Positions 1-10,031 are shown, numbered from the stretch's first letter. The stretch is 64,000 nucleotides of DNA from Xenophilus arseniciresistens (GCF_028023875.1 NZ_JAQIPB010000012.1:62001-126000); one strand, 5' to 3'. Numbers and translations: made by a program. Notes: generated by a model from the letters alone, not told the origin.

Positions 1-1
1 G

Positions 2-994
2 GCCGAAGGCCGCAACCACGCCGACTGGCAGGCCCTGCTGGCCGACGAGCTGCAGCGGCCGGCCCATGAGCGCGTGGACTTCGTGGTCATCGTCACGCCC
101 AACCATGTGCACTTCCCGGTGGCGCAGGCCTTCGTGCAGGCGGGCTTTCATGTGGTGTGCGACAAGCCGCTCGTGCACAGCAGCGAGCAGGCCCAGGCGC
201 TGGTGGAGGCCGTGGCGCGGCAGGGCACCGTCTTCGGCGTGACCTACAACTACAGCGGCTACCCCATGGTGCGGCAGGCGCGCGACATGGTGCGCGCGGG
301 CGAGCTGGGCACCGTGCGCAAGGTGGTGGTCGAGTACACCCAGGGCTGGCTGGCCACGGCGCTGGAAGGCGAGGGCAACAAGCAGGCCGGCTGGCGCACC
401 GACCCGGCCCGCAGCGGCCTGGCCGGCGCCATCGGCGACATCGGCTCGCATGCCGAGAACCTGGTCGCCACCGTCACCGGGCTGCAGATCGAATCGCTGT
501 GCGCCGACCTGGGCGCGCTGGTGCCGGGCCGCGCGCTGGACGACGACGCCAGCCTGCTGCTGCGCTTCAAAGGCGGTGCGCGCGGCGTGCTGCTGGCATC
601 GCAGATCAGCACCGGCAAGGAAAACGACCTGCGCCTGCGCGTGAGCGGCACGCGCGGCACGCTGGAGTGGCGCCAGGAGCAGCCCAGCGAGCTGCGGCAC
701 TGGCCGCTGGACGGCCCGCTGCGCGTGCTCACGCGCGGTGCGCCCTGGCTCAGCCCTTCGGCGCAGCGTGCCAGCCGCATCCCGGCCGGCCACCCGGAGG
801 GCTTCATCGAAGCCTTTGCCAACGTGTATGCGGGCGTGATCGCCGACATCCGCGCGCACCAGGCGGGCCACGCGGCCGATCCGCTGGCGGCCGACTACCC
901 GCGCGTGGAAGACGGCGCGCGCGGCGTGCGCTTCATCGAACGCACCGTGGCCTCCGCCGCCAGCGCGCAGAAGTGGACGCCGTTTGAGGGCTGA
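2..994 (+). CDS. Gfo/Idh/MocA family oxidoreductase, 5'-truncated
   Basis: The reading frame is already open at the window edge, so the N-terminus with most of the Rossmann NAD(P)-binding fold is missing; about 330 residues are visible. The [11 protein letters not shown] segment followed by CDKPLV corresponds to the conserved E/DKP motif that closes the nucleotide site and carries the catalytic lysine. [13 protein letters not shown] fits the GxxxDxGxH motif of the C-terminal substrate domain. The family oxidises or reduces sugars, inositols and related polyols with NAD(P). No sugar-transport or inositol gene is visible nearby, so the substrate cannot be named. Family assignment is firm, substrate unknown. 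Confidence 0.88.
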   Translation, partial: AEGRNHADWQALLADELQRPAHERVDFVVIVTPNHVHFPVAQAFVQAGFHVVCDKPLVHSSEQAQALVEAVARQGTVFGVTYNYSGYPMVRQARDMVRAGELGTVRKVVVEYTQGWLATALEGEGNKQAGWRTDPARSGLAGAIGDIGSHAENLVATVTGLQIESLCADLGALVPGRALDDDASLLLRFKGGARGVLLASQISTGKENDLRLRVSGTRGTLEWRQEQPSELRHWPLDGPLRVLTRGAPWLSPSAQRASRIPAGHPEGFIEAFANVYAGVIADIRAHQAGHAADPLAADYPRVEDGARGVRFIERTVASAASAQKWTPFEG

Positions 995-1147
995 CCAGCC
1001 CCGGCCCGCTTCGCGTTGATGGTCGCGCACAGGTTCTAAGCCGAAGGCGCTAGAGTCCCGCGCGCCACTGCCGAAGGCTCTATTGGTCGCCCTGGCCGGC
1101 GGCGCAAGAATGCCTGCTCCTTCGCTGCCACCTGCCAGGAGCCCGCC

Positions 1148-1735
1148 ATGAGCGCCTCTGCCCGCCCTTTGCGCCTTGCACTCTCCTCACTGGCCCCGGG
1201 CCTGCTGGCCGCTGCGCTGCTGGTGCCCGCGGCGCAGGCCGGCCCCAGCTTTCCGCCGCGCAAGCCCGGGCTGTGGGAGATGCAGATGGGCCAGGTGGAA
1301 GGCGCCAAGGGCCCGATGGTGGTGATGCACTGCGTGGACGCTGCCACCGACAAGCTGATGCAGGACTTCGGCAACCAGCAGCCCAAGATGAACCGCAAGG
1401 CCTGCAAGGAAGAAACGCGCAACGAGGCCGGCAAGATGATGGTGCACCGCGAGACCTGCCAGGAGGGCGCCACCAAGGTCAACACCCACGTGGTCATCAG
1501 CGGCAACTTCGACAGCCACTACAGCGTGCAGTCCACCACCACCTACGAGCCCCCGCGCCCGGGCCGCGCCACGCAGGACATGCGCATGGAAGCCACCTGG
1601 AAGGGGCCGTGCACGGCCGGCCAGAAGCCTGGCGACATGGTCATGCCCGGCGGCATGAAGATGAACGTGATCGAGCTGATGAAGATGGCGCCAGCCGCTG
1701 CCGCCGCAGCCGGCGCGCGGGCGCCGGCCCGCTGA
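1148..1735 (+). CDS. DUF3617 domain-containing secreted protein
   Basis: A 195-residue protein with a Sec signal peptide: positive N-terminus, hydrophobic stretch to about residue 30, and cleavage expected after AQA. The mature part opens with KPGLWEMQMGQ, the PGxWE hallmark of DUF3617, a family of small periplasmic or exported proteins of unknown function. Four cysteines (in MHCVD, KACKE, RETCQ and KGPCT) could form two disulfides. The Ala-rich tail looks disordered. It stands alone and runs convergent to the hemerythrin gene with a 6-base gap. Function is not known and I do not infer one. Confidence 0.8.
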   Translation: MSASARPLRLALSSLAPGLLAAALLVPAAQAGPSFPPRKPGLWEMQMGQVEGAKGPMVVMHCVDAATDKLMQDFGNQQPKMNRKACKEETRNEAGKMMVHRETCQEGATKVNTHVVISGNFDSHYSVQSTTTYEPPRPGRATQDMRMEATWKGPCTAGQKPGDMVMPGGMKMNVIELMKMAPAAAAAAGARAPAR

Positions 1736-1741
1736 GCCCGT

Positions 1742-2209
1742 TCAGGCGGGCGCGGCCAGCTGCTGCTGCATGCGCGAGAAATCGCGCTGGTACTGGCGCG
1801 CCAGCCGGGTCTTCTGGCTGTCCGACAGCAGCTTGCCCGAGACCTGGAAGAAGCGCCTTTCCTCTTCGCGCAGATGGTGGTGCACCTTGCGCGAAAGCGC
1901 GCGCGCCGTGTTCATCCAGCCGCGTGCATCGCAATCGTTCTTCTGCAGCTCTTCCACCAGCTCGTCGAGCTGGTGGTGCTCGTGCAGCGCGTGGCGCGAG
2001 GCATCCAGTCCCAGGTCATGCATCAGCATGGGCACATAGAGGTAGCGCTCTTCAGCGGCCTCATGCGCGGCCAGTTCCACGCACAGTGCATCGAACAGCG
2101 CCTTGCGCGCGGGGCCGGGCTGGCTGCGCAGCAAACGGCGGCACAGGCTGCGCTGTGTTTCATGGCTGGCCCGAAGGGCGTCGTAGATGGTTTCTTGTGC
2201 TTGTTGCAT
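1742..2209 (-). CDS. Hemerythrin HHE-domain protein
   Basis: A 155-residue cytoplasmic four-helix protein with the spaced His/Glu ligands of an HHE di-iron centre: H16, HEAAEE near residue 49, HEHHQLDELVEEL near 78-90 and VHHHLREEERRFF near 110-122. Such proteins bind O2 or NO or hold iron and often serve in oxidative or nitrosative stress. The start chosen is the ATG of MQQAQETIYD at 2209. An upstream in-frame extension of 37 residues is Pro/Arg-rich, unlike the family, and is rejected. No ferredoxin, diguanylate cyclase or E3 domain is fused, so a partner or signal cannot be read from the sequence. Confidence 0.85.
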   Translation of the reverse strand: MQQAQETIYDALRASHETQRSLCRRLLRSQPGPARKALFDALCVELAAHEAAEERYLYVPMLMHDLGLDASRHALHEHHQLDELVEELQKNDCDARGWMNTARALSRKVHHHLREEERRFFQVSGKLLSDSQKTRLARQYQRDFSRMQQQLAAPA

Positions 2210-2370
2210 CGTGGCTTTTCTTGGCGGTTGCCTGCGGGTTGGCCTGGGCTCAAGCGTAGGCAGCAAGGGCGCGCATGCGGGCGGGGCATCTGCGCACGGC
2301 TTTGTAGGCTGCCCGCGCAATCGAATGGCCAGGCCGTGCAGGCTGGCGCAGCGCGCTCTAGCATGGCGCC

Positions 2371-3435
2371 ATGCCTTCTCACGCCGCCTCCACCGATCTG
2401 GTCATCGCGCGCCCTGAAGGCCTGTACTGCCCGGCCGGCGACTTCTACATCGACCCCTGGAAGCCCGTGGCGCGCGCCGTCATCACGCACGGCCATTCGG
2501 ACCACGCGCGCGTGGGCCACGCGCACTACCTGGCCCACACCGACAGCGAAGGCGTGCTGCGCCAGCGCCTGGGCGCCGACATCACGCTGCAGACGCTGCC
2601 CTACGGCCAGGCCATCGAACACCATGGCGTGCGCGTGTCGCTGCACCCGGCCGGCCACGTGCTGGGCTCGGCCCAGGTGCGGCTGGAGCACGGCGGCCAG
2701 GTGTGGGTGGCTTCCGGCGACTACAAGACCGAGCCCGACGGCACCTGCACGCCCTTCGAGCCCGTGCCCTGCCATTGCTTCATCACCGAATCGACCTTCG
2801 GCCTGCCCATCTACCGCTGGCCCACGCAGCCGCAGCTGATGAGCGAGATCAACGCGTGGTGGCGCCGCAATGCGCAGGAGGGCCGCGCCTCGGTGCTCTT
2901 CTGCTACGCCTTCGGCAAGGCGCAGCGCATCCTGCATGGGGTGGATGCAGGCATCGGCCCCATCGTCGTGCATGGCGCCGTGGAGCCGCTCAATGCGGTG
3001 TATCGCGCGGCTGGCGTCGCGCTGCCGTCCACGCTCAGGGTCACCGACCCGGGCGTGGACGCCGCGCTGCTCAGGCGCGCGCTGGTGCTCGCGCCGCCCT
3101 CGGCCCAGGGCACGCCATGGATGAAGCGCTTCGGCGCTTATGCCGATGCCTTTGCCAGTGGCTGGATGCAGCTGCGCGGCACGCGCCGGCGCCGCGGCGT
3201 GGACCGCGGCTTCGTGATGAGCGACCACGCCGACTGGCCCGGCCTGCAGCAGGCCATCGCGGGTACGGGCGCGCAGCGCGTCTTCGTCACGCACGGCAGC
3301 GTGGCCGTGCTGGTGCGCTGGCTGCGCGAGCTGGGGCTGGACGCGCAGGGTTTCAAGACCGAATACGGCGACGAGGACGACGCGGGCAGCCCCCAACCCG
3401 AACTTCCCCCGGCGGCGCAGGGAACCGCCCCGTGA
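2371..3435 (+). CDS. Ligase-associated DNA exonuclease (metallo-beta-lactamase fold)
   Basis: A 354-residue metallo-beta-lactamase/beta-CASP-like nuclease. The metal-binding HGHSDH motif is at residues 40-45, followed by HPAGHVLGSAQV and an ASGDYKTE segment as in the ligase-associated exonuclease family. It is the first gene of the four-gene repair cluster known in many Proteobacteria, including Pseudomonas putida, where Exo, Lig, Lhr and MPE are co-encoded. Its stop overlaps the ligase start by four bases (GTGA at 3432-3435), indicating translational coupling. Expected role: DNA end processing in a non-essential repair pathway. Assignment rests on motifs and gene order. Confidence 0.92.
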   Translation: MPSHAASTDLVIARPEGLYCPAGDFYIDPWKPVARAVITHGHSDHARVGHAHYLAHTDSEGVLRQRLGADITLQTLPYGQAIEHHGVRVSLHPAGHVLGSAQVRLEHGGQVWVASGDYKTEPDGTCTPFEPVPCHCFITESTFGLPIYRWPTQPQLMSEINAWWRRNAQEGRASVLFCYAFGKAQRILHGVDAGIGPIVVHGAVEPLNAVYRAAGVALPSTLRVTDPGVDAALLRRALVLAPPSAQGTPWMKRFGAYADAFASGWMQLRGTRRRRGVDRGFVMSDHADWPGLQQAIAGTGAQRVFVTHGSVAVLVRWLRELGLDAQGFKTEYGDEDDAGSPQPELPPAAQGTAP

Positions 3436-5078
3436 AAGCCTTTGCCGCGCTGTACCGCGAGCTGGACGCCAGCACCTCCAGCCTGGCCAAGCAGGCCGCG
3501 CTGCAGCGCTACCTGCGCGCCGCGCCGCCGCAGGACGCGGCCTGGGCCGTGTACTTCCTGGCCGGTGGCAAGCCGCGCCAGCTGGTGCCCGTGAAGCTGC
3601 TTCGCCTGCTGGGCCAGGAGGCCGCGGGGCTGCCCGAATGGCTCTTCGACGAAAGCTACGAGGCCGTGGGCGACCTGGCCGAAACCATCGCGCTGCTGCT
3701 GCCCCCGCCCACCGACGCGCATGACCTGGGCCTGGCCCAGTGGGTCGAGCAGCACCTGCTGCCCCTGCGCGGCGCGCCGGCAGACGAGCTGCCCGAACGC
3801 CTGCGCGCGCAATGGCGCCAGCTCGCGCCCGATGAGCGGCTGGTGTACTTCAAGCTCATCACCGGCGCCTTCCGCGTGGGCGTGTCCAGGCTGCAGGTCA
3901 CGCAGGCGCTGGCGGCCGTGGGGGGCGTCGACGCCAAGCGGGTGGCCCAGCGGCTCATGGGCTACACCCACATCGGCGCGCGGCCCGACGCGGCGGCCTA
4001 TGGCGCGCTCATCGCGCCTGAAAGCGAGAGCGAGCAGAACACCCAGACCAGCGGCCAGCCCTACCCCTTCTTCCTCGCGCATCCCTTCAATGTGGAGGTG
4101 GCGCAGTTCGATGCACTGCTCGGCCCGCCCTCCGACTGGCTGGTGGAGTGGAAATGGGACGGCATCCGCGCGCAGCTGGTCAAGCGCGCGGGCCAGGTCT
4201 GGCTGTGGTCGCGCGGCGAGGAACTGGTGACCGAGCGCTTCCCCGAGCTTGCGGCGATGGGCGAGGCCCTGCCCGACGGCACGGTGCTCGACGGCGAGAT
4301 CGTGGTCTGGCAGGACGGGCGCGTGCAGCCCTTCGCCGCGTTGCAAAAGCGCATTGGCCGCAAGACCCTGGGCCCCAAGCTGCTGCGCGAACTGCCCGTG
4401 GTGCTGCTGGTGTACGACATGCTCGAAGGGCAGGGCCGCGACCTGCGGCCGCTGTCGCAACGCGAGCGCCGCGCGCAGCTCGACGCGCTCGTTGCGCAAC
4501 TCGCGCATCCGCTGCTCATCGCCAGCCCCGTGCTCACCGGCGCCGACTGGCCCGAGCTGGCACGTCGGCGCGAGGCCGCGCGCAGCCTCGGCGTGGAAGG
4601 CATGATGCTCAAGCGGCTCGATGCGCAGTACGGCGTGGGCCGCACCAAGGACGTGGGCGTGTGGTGGAAGTGGAAGATCGCCCCGCTGTCCATCGACGCC
4701 GTGCTGATCTACGCGCAGCGCGGCCACGGCCGCCGGGCCAGCCTTTACAGCGACTACACCTTCGCCGTGTGGGACGGCCCGCCCGAACAGGCAGACCGCA
4801 AGCTGGTGCCCTTTGCCAAGGCCTATTCGGGCCTGACCGATGCCGAGATGGCGCGCGTGGACGCCGTGATCCGCAAGACCACGGTCGAGAGCTTCGGCCC
4901 GGTGCGCAGCGTCCGGCCCACCCTGGTCTTCGAGCTGGGCTTCGAAGGCATCGCCAGGAGCACGCGGCACAAGAGCGGCATCGCCGTGCGCTTCCCGCGC
5001 ATGCTGCGCTGGCGCGAAGACAAGCCCGTGCAGGAGGCCGACACGCTGCAGACGCTGGAGGCCTTGTTGCCCCCATGA
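3432..5078 (+). CDS. ATP-dependent DNA ligase of the repair cluster
   Basis: A 548-residue ATP-dependent ligase. Residues 1 to about 200 form the helical DNA-binding domain. The nucleotidyltransferase domain follows with motif [10 protein letters not shown], the adenylated lysine being about residue 241, then VLDGEIV (motif III) and WWKWKI (motif V), and a C-terminal OB domain. The enzyme seals nicks using ATP, unlike the NAD-dependent replicative LigA. The GTG start at 3432 is chosen because it overlaps the exonuclease stop and because the longer open frame upstream is only the shadow of that gene. The stop overlaps the helicase start (ATGA at 5075). Confidence 0.93.
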   Translation: MKAFAALYRELDASTSSLAKQAALQRYLRAAPPQDAAWAVYFLAGGKPRQLVPVKLLRLLGQEAAGLPEWLFDESYEAVGDLAETIALLLPPPTDAHDLGLAQWVEQHLLPLRGAPADELPERLRAQWRQLAPDERLVYFKLITGAFRVGVSRLQVTQALAAVGGVDAKRVAQRLMGYTHIGARPDAAAYGALIAPESESEQNTQTSGQPYPFFLAHPFNVEVAQFDALLGPPSDWLVEWKWDGIRAQLVKRAGQVWLWSRGEELVTERFPELAAMGEALPDGTVLDGEIVVWQDGRVQPFAALQKRIGRKTLGPKLLRELPVVLLVYDMLEGQGRDLRPLSQRERRAQLDALVAQLAHPLLIASPVLTGADWPELARRREAARSLGVEGMMLKRLDAQYGVGRTKDVGVWWKWKIAPLSIDAVLIYAQRGHGRRASLYSDYTFAVWDGPPEQADRKLVPFAKAYSGLTDAEMARVDAVIRKTTVESFGPVRSVRPTLVFELGFEGIARSTRHKSGIAVRFPRMLRWREDKPVQEADTLQTLEALLPP

Positions 5079-7672
5079 GCGCAACCCGGTCGCGTCTTGC
5101 CCAGTGGTTCCAGGCGCAGGGCTGGAGCCCTTTCCCCTTCCAGGAAGAAGTCTGGCGCGCCATCGCGCAGGGCCAGTCCGGCCTGCTGCATGCGACCACG
5201 GGCGCGGGCAAGACCTATGCGGTGTGGCTGGGCGCCTTGCAGGCGCTGGTGGCGCCGCCCAGGAAAGCTGCAGCCGCGTCAGCGCCGCCGCCACCACTGA
5301 CGGTGCTGTGGCTCACGCCCATGCGCGCGCTGGCGGCCGACACGCTGCGCGCACTGCAGGCGCCGATGCAGGCGCTGGCCCCGCACTGGACGGCCGGCGC
5401 GCGCAGCGGCGACACGGCCTCGGGCGAGCGCGCGCGGCAGGACCGGCGCCTGCCCACGGTGCTGGTCACCACGCCTGAAAGCCTTTCGCTGCTGCTTTCG
5501 CGCGCCGACGCGCAGGAGCTGTTCAGGCACCTGAAGCTGGTGGTGGTCGATGAATGGCATGAGCTGATGGGCAACAAGCGCGGGGTGCAGGTGCAACTGG
5601 CGCTGGCGCGCCTGCGCGGCTGGAGCCCGGCCCTGATGACCTGGGGCATGTCGGCCACGCTGGGCAATCTGGACCAGGCGCTGCAGGTGCTGCTGGGGCC
5701 GCAGGCCGGGGGCACGCTGGTGCGCGGGCAGGTGCCCAAGTCGCTGCAGATCGACACGCTGCTGCCGCCGCGCGTGGAGCGCTTTCCCTGGGGCGGGCAC
5801 CTGGGCACGGCCATGCTGCCGCAGGTGATCGAGGAGATTGAAGCCAGCCGCAGCACGCTGGTGTTCACGAACACGCGCTCGCAGTCCGAGATCTGGTATC
5901 AGTCGCTGCTGGAGGCGCGGCCCGAGTGGGCGGGGCTGATCGCGCTGCACCACGGCTCGCTGGACAAGGCGGTGCGCGAGTGGGTGGAGCTGGGGCTCAA
6001 GGGTGGCACGCTGCGCGCGGTGGTCTGCACCTCCAGCCTGGACCTGGGCGTGGACTTCCTGCCCGTGGAACGCGTGCTGCAGATCGGCTCGCCCAAGGGC
6101 GTGGCGCGGCTGCTGCAGCGCGCGGGCCGCTCGGGCCATGCGCCGGGGCGGCCTTCGCGCATCACGCTGGTGCCCACGCACAGCATCGAGGTGATGGAAG
6201 GCGCGGCCGCGCGCGCCGCGGTGGCGGCCGGCCAGATCGAGGCGCGCGAGGTGCCCGCGCAGCCGCTGGACGTGCTGGTGCAGCACCTGGTGACGGTGGC
6301 GCTGGGCGGGGGCTTCGAACCCGAGGCCATGCGCGCCGAAGTGCAGCGCACGGCCGCCTATGCGCAGCTGGGCGACGCGCAATGGCAGTGGTGCCTGGAC
6401 TTCGTGCGCCAGGGCGGCCCGTCGCTGGCGGCCTACCCGGACTACCGCCGCGTGGCGCCCGACGCGCAGGGCATCTGGCGCGTGCCCGATGCACGGCTGG
6501 CGCGCCGGCACCGCATGAACATCGGCACCATCGTCAGCGATGCCAGCATGCAGGTGCAGTTCGTGGGCGGCGCGCGCATCGGCACGGTGGAAGAGAGCTT
6601 TGCCGCGCGCCTCAAGCCCGGCGACTGCTTCCTCTTCGCGGGCCGGCTGCTGGAGCTGGTGCGCGTGCGCGAGATGACCGCCTGGGTGCGCCGCGCCAGC
6701 GGCGCGCGGCCCGCGGTGCCGCGCTGGAACGGCGGGCGCATGCCCATGTCCACCACTCTGGCCGATGCGCTGCTCGATCAGTTTGCGCTGGCCGAGGCCG
6801 GCCACACCGACGCCAGCCCCGAGCTGCAGGCGCTGCGCCCGCTGCTGGTGCTGCAGCAGCGCTGGTCGGGCCTGCCCGCGCCGCAGCGCCTGCTGGCCGA
6901 AACGCTGAAATCGCGCGAAGGCTGGCACCTGTTCCTCTATCCCTTCGCGGGCCGGCATGTGCATCTGGGGCTGGCCAGCCTGCTGGCCTGGCGCGTGGCG
7001 CAGGTGGCGCCGCGCACGTTCTCGATGGCCGTGAACGACTACGGGCTGGAGCTGCTTTGCGCCACCGAGGTGGACTGGCCCGCGCTGCTGCCCCAAGTGC
7101 TGGCGCCGCGCACGCAGGAGCAACTGCTGCACGAGGTGCTGGCCAGCCTCAACGCCACCGAACTGGCGCAGCGGCGCTTCAGGGAGATCGCGCGCGTGGC
7201 CGGGTTGATCTACCAGGGCTACCCCGGCGAGCGGCGCAGCAGCCGGCAGCTGCAGGCGTCTTCCTCGCTGTTCTGGGAGGTGTTCAGGCAGTACGACCCG
7301 GGCAACCAGCTGCTGGCCCAGGCCCAGTCGGAGCTGCTGGCGCAGGAGCTGGAGATCGGCCGCCTGGCCGAAACACTCGCGCGCATGGAAGGCCAGCAGT
7401 TGGCGATGCATGCGCTGGCCCGGCCCACGCCGCTGGCCTTCCCGCTGATGGTGGCGCGCTTTCGCGAGCAGCTGAGCAACGAGCGCGTGGCCGACCGCAT
7501 CGCGCGCATGGTGGCCCAGTTGGAGCAGGCTGCCGGCGGCGCCGACGAAGCGCCACCGCCCGCCGAAGCGGCCAGCGCGCAGGTGCGCCAGACCCTGGCC
7601 TTCGACGGGCCCGAGTCATCGCCATCGCGCCGTGCGTCGCCGCGGCGCAATGCACGGCGCCCGCGTGGGTGA
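5075..7672 (+). CDS. Ligase-associated Lhr-like DEXH-box helicase
   Basis: An 865-residue superfamily 2 helicase of the Lhr-core type. Walker A TTGAGKT is at residues 41-47. The Walker B box is DEWH (159-162) rather than DEAH, with TPMRALAAD (motif Ia), MSATLGN (motif III) and [10 protein letters not shown] (motif VI). The C-terminal winged-helix and Lhr-specific regions follow. Family members are ATP-dependent 3'-5' translocases that unwind RNA:DNA hybrids and DNA; here it should act with the co-encoded exonuclease, ligase and phosphoesterase. The ATG at 5075 overlaps the ligase stop. The roughly 40 C-terminal residues are Arg/Ala/Pro-rich and look disordered. Confidence 0.93.
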   Translation: MSATRSRLAQWFQAQGWSPFPFQEEVWRAIAQGQSGLLHATTGAGKTYAVWLGALQALVAPPRKAAAASAPPPPLTVLWLTPMRALAADTLRALQAPMQALAPHWTAGARSGDTASGERARQDRRLPTVLVTTPESLSLLLSRADAQELFRHLKLVVVDEWHELMGNKRGVQVQLALARLRGWSPALMTWGMSATLGNLDQALQVLLGPQAGGTLVRGQVPKSLQIDTLLPPRVERFPWGGHLGTAMLPQVIEEIEASRSTLVFTNTRSQSEIWYQSLLEARPEWAGLIALHHGSLDKAVREWVELGLKGGTLRAVVCTSSLDLGVDFLPVERVLQIGSPKGVARLLQRAGRSGHAPGRPSRITLVPTHSIEVMEGAAARAAVAAGQIEAREVPAQPLDVLVQHLVTVALGGGFEPEAMRAEVQRTAAYAQLGDAQWQWCLDFVRQGGPSLAAYPDYRRVAPDAQGIWRVPDARLARRHRMNIGTIVSDASMQVQFVGGARIGTVEESFAARLKPGDCFLFAGRLLELVRVREMTAWVRRASGARPAVPRWNGGRMPMSTTLADALLDQFALAEAGHTDASPELQALRPLLVLQQRWSGLPAPQRLLAETLKSREGWHLFLYPFAGRHVHLGLASLLAWRVAQVAPRTFSMAVNDYGLELLCATEVDWPALLPQVLAPRTQEQLLHEVLASLNATELAQRRFREIARVAGLIYQGYPGERRSSRQLQASSSLFWEVFRQYDPGNQLLAQAQSELLAQELEIGRLAETLARMEGQQLAMHALARPTPLAFPLMVARFREQLSNERVADRIARMVAQLEQAAGGADEAPPPAEAASAQVRQTLAFDGPESSPSRRASPRRNARRPRG

Positions 7673-7753
7673 TCCGCTGCGCGACTGCGCGCGTGCAACG
7701 GAGCCCGGCCTAAACTCGATGAGCCCACCCACCGTCCTTCCCGAACTGGCGAC

Positions 7754-8470
7754 GTGTCTTCCCTGCCTTCCTTCGCCGATCCCGCCACCGTGCAGTGGGC
7801 CGGTCAACCCCTGCAGCTGCTGCCGGCGCCCGCGCTGTGGTGGCCGGCGCAGCGCATCCTCTTCGTCGCCGACCTGCACCTGGGCAAGGCCGCCAGCTAC
7901 CGCGCGCTGGGCCAGCCCGTGCCGGCCGGCAGCACGGCGCGCAACCTGGCGCGGCTCGATGCCCTCATCGCCGCGCAGCAGCCCGCGCACCTGGTCTTCT
8001 TGGGCGACTTCCTGCATGCGCCCGAAGCGCGCACGCCCGCCGTGCTGCAGGCGCTGGCCGACTGGCGCGCGCGCCATGCGGCCCTGGCCATGACCCTGGT
8101 GCGCGGCAACCACGACGACCGGGCCGGCGACCCGCCGGCCGAGTTGCGGATCGAGGTGGTGGACGAGCCGCACCTGCTGGGCCCTTTTGCCGCCTGCCAC
8201 CACCCGCAGACGCACCCCACGCACTTCGTGCTGGCCGGCCACGAGCATCCGGTCTGCCACCTGCAGGGCCGGGGCCGCGACCGGCTGCGCCTGCCCTGCT
8301 TCGTGCAGGACGCCGGGCGCGCCGTGCTGCCGGCCTTTGGCGAATTCACGGGCGGCTGGGCCGTGCCGCCGGCACCGGGCCGGCGCTTTCATGCGGTGGG
8401 CGACGGTGCCGTGTGGGCGCTGCCGGCGCCCGCCCGCGGCCTGCAGCCGACGACGGGAGCGGCGTCATGA
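7754..8470 (+). CDS. pdeM: Ligase-associated DNA damage response endonuclease PdeM
   Basis: A 238-residue calcineurin-like phosphoesterase. It shows the metal-ligand series ADLHLGK, LGDFLHAP, RGNHDD and AGHEHP in the expected order. In the Exo-Lig-Lhr-MPE cluster this member is a Mn-dependent phosphodiesterase/nuclease. An 81-base gap separates it from the helicase, so it may have its own ribosome entry. The start is the GTG at 7754; no in-frame ATG lies before the first motif. Its stop codon is embedded in the start of the next gene (ATGA at 8467-8470), tying it translationally to the cyclic-nucleotide-binding protein. Confidence 0.9.
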   Translation: MSSLPSFADPATVQWAGQPLQLLPAPALWWPAQRILFVADLHLGKAASYRALGQPVPAGSTARNLARLDALIAAQQPAHLVFLGDFLHAPEARTPAVLQALADWRARHAALAMTLVRGNHDDRAGDPPAELRIEVVDEPHLLGPFAACHHPQTHPTHFVLAGHEHPVCHLQGRGRDRLRLPCFVQDAGRAVLPAFGEFTGGWAVPPAPGRRFHAVGDGAVWALPAPARGLQPTTGAAS

Positions 8471-9048
8471 GCGCGCCTGGCGCCTCGCTGACGGCGCGCG
8501 ACGAGGCGGCGGCGATGCTCATGCGCAGCTCCTTCGTGGCCGGCATGGACCTGGACGAGGCGCGTCTGGTGATCGACGCGATGCGCCCCGTCTTCATGCC
8601 GGCCGGCACCGTGGTCATGCGCGAGGGCCAGACCGAAGACGCGGACTACATGGCCCTGGTGCTCGACGGCCAGGTGCGCGCCGAAAGCTCTGCCCAGGTG
8701 CCGGGCCAGGAGGTGGTGATGTCCATCATCGGCCCGGGCCAGTTGATCGGCGAGATGGGCCTGCTGGACGGCGAGCCGCGCTCGGCCACTTGCACCGCGC
8801 TGACCGACCTGCGGCTGGCCCTGCTCACGCGCGCGGCGCTGCGCCGGCTGGTGGAGGTGCAGCCGGCCGTGGCCGCGCGGCTGATGCTGGGCATCGCCGA
8901 GGCGCTGGCCGAGCGCGTGCGCGCCGGCAACCGCCGCTACCAGGCGCTGTCGCGCGTCATGCGCGCCGTGCAGCTGGAGCTGGACGCCACGCATGCCGTG
9001 AACCTGCGGCTGCTGGAGCAGCAGGATCAGGCCGCGCCGCGGCGCTGA
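8467..9048 (+). CDS. Cyclic-nucleotide-binding domain protein lacking a DNA-binding domain
   Basis: A 193-residue protein made of one Crp/cNMP-type beta-barrel (about residues 25-140). The barrel includes an IGEMGLLDGEPRSATCTAL segment, which matches the phosphate-binding cassette pattern (GE..LL...R.A). It continues into a long helix and a short Gln/Arg tail. The winged-helix DNA-binding domain of Crp/Fnr regulators is absent, so it is not expected to bind DNA itself. It begins inside the stop codon of pdeM, making it an appended fifth member of the repair operon. Its 3' end overlaps the convergent LysR gene by 22 bases. Ligand and role are unknown; a sensor or allosteric partner is inference only. 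Confidence 0.82.
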   Translation: MSAPGASLTARDEAAAMLMRSSFVAGMDLDEARLVIDAMRPVFMPAGTVVMREGQTEDADYMALVLDGQVRAESSAQVPGQEVVMSIIGPGQLIGEMGLLDGEPRSATCTALTDLRLALLTRAALRRLVEVQPAVAARLMLGIAEALAERVRAGNRRYQALSRVMRAVQLELDATHAVNLRLLEQQDQAAPRR

Positions 9049-9986
9049 ACGGCGCTCCGCGGCGCGAGGCGCTCGCGCAGGAATTCCAGAAACGTGGCCA
9101 CGCCCTCGGGCAGGGTGCGGCCCGCCAGGGTCTGCAGCTCGATGCTGCGGTTGCGCATGCCCGATTCGCGGATCTGCGCCGCATGCAGTTCGCCGCGCGC
9201 CAGCCGGCCGCGTACCGTCAATTCGCCCGAGATGGACAGCCCGCCCCCATGCAGCACGAAGCTGGTCAGCGTCTCGAACTGGTTGCTGGTGAGCACCGGC
9301 GCAAAGACCAGGCGCCGCTCGTTGCAGCCGATGTCGAAGAGCTGGCGCACCGTGTTGTCGGGCTCGGGCAGGGCGATGGGGTAGCCGTGCATCTGCGCCA
9401 GCGTGACGCTGGCATGGCGCGCCAGCGGGTGGTCGGGCCGCATGATGGCCAGCACCGGCGAGGGCTGGCGGTGCACCACCTGCAGGCCCTGTTCGGCCGA
9501 TCGGCTGTAGGTCAGGCCCAGGTCCACATCGCCATGCAGCACCAAGGTGCCCACCATGGCCGGGCTGGCCGTCTGCAGGTGGAACTGAAGGCCCGGGTAC
9601 AGGCCGTGGAACTCGGCGATCACCTGCGGCAAAAACTCCAGCGCAAAGCCGGCCGAACTGCCGATGCGCACGCGCCCGCGGCGCAGCCCGCGCAGGCCCT
9701 GGATGTCCGAGACCACGCGGTCGGCCTCCAGCTCGGCGCGCCGCACATGCGCGGCCAGCAGTTCGCCCGCCGCGCTGGGCACCATGCCGCGCGGGCGGCG
9801 CTCGAACAGCGGCACGTCCAGCAGGCCTTCCAGCGCCGCCACCTGCCGGCTCACGGCCGAGGGCGTCACGTTCAGGTGCAGCGCGGCCTCGCTCAGCGAG
9901 CCGCTGCGCACCACGGCCAGAAAGTAGCGCAGGGCGGTGTCCTGCAGGCCGCGGGCGGTCAGGGCGGGGTCGCGTTTGCTTTGCAT
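9027..9986 (-). CDS. LysR-family transcriptional regulator
   Basis: A 319-residue LysR-type regulator. The N-terminal winged helix-turn-helix spans about residues 15-75, with SLSEAALHLNVTPSAVSRQV as the recognition region. The effector-binding periplasmic-binding-like domain follows, from about residue 105 on. The start is the ATG at 9986; the longer open frame upstream runs through the divergent amidase and is rejected. The gene is divergent from the amidase and Bug-type binding protein genes, so those are the likely targets, as is usual for this family. A palindrome overlapping its own start suggests autoregulation. Confidence 0.92.
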   Translation of the reverse strand: MQSKRDPALTARGLQDTALRYFLAVVRSGSLSEAALHLNVTPSAVSRQVAALEGLLDVPLFERRPRGMVPSAAGELLAAHVRRAELEADRVVSDIQGLRGLRRGRVRIGSSAGFALEFLPQVIAEFHGLYPGLQFHLQTASPAMVGTLVLHGDVDLGLTYSRSAEQGLQVVHRQPSPVLAIMRPDHPLARHASVTLAQMHGYPIALPEPDNTVRQLFDIGCNERRLVFAPVLTSNQFETLTSFVLHGGGLSISGELTVRGRLARGELHAAQIRESGMRNRSIELQTLAGRTLPEGVATFLEFLRERLAPRSAVQRRGAA

Positions 9987-9997
9987 ATTCCGCAAAG
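9979..9997. promoter_or_regulatory. Candidate LysR-regulator operator
   Basis: Perfect inverted repeat CTTTGC-N7-GCAAAG. This is the shape of LysR-type recognition sites (two arms around an A/T-rich centre, T-N11-A). It overlaps the first codons of the LysR gene and lies about 35 bases before the divergent amidase start, so one site could serve both repression of the regulator and control of the amidase. The symmetry is read directly; binding is inferred. Confidence 0.5.
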
Positions 9998-10031
9998 ATA
10001 ACGCGAGAAATCGGCGATGGTGGAAAGGGTC

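Noticed and set aside
1736..1751. GCCCG/CGGGC inverted repeat between the DUF3617 and hemerythrin genes
   Set aside because: The stem is only 5 base pairs, overlaps the hemerythrin stop and has no T run.
3138..5297. A 719-codon open frame on the minus strand
   Set aside because: It is the antisense shadow of the DNA ligase gene; the composition is typical of high-GC complement frames and it has no ribosome site.
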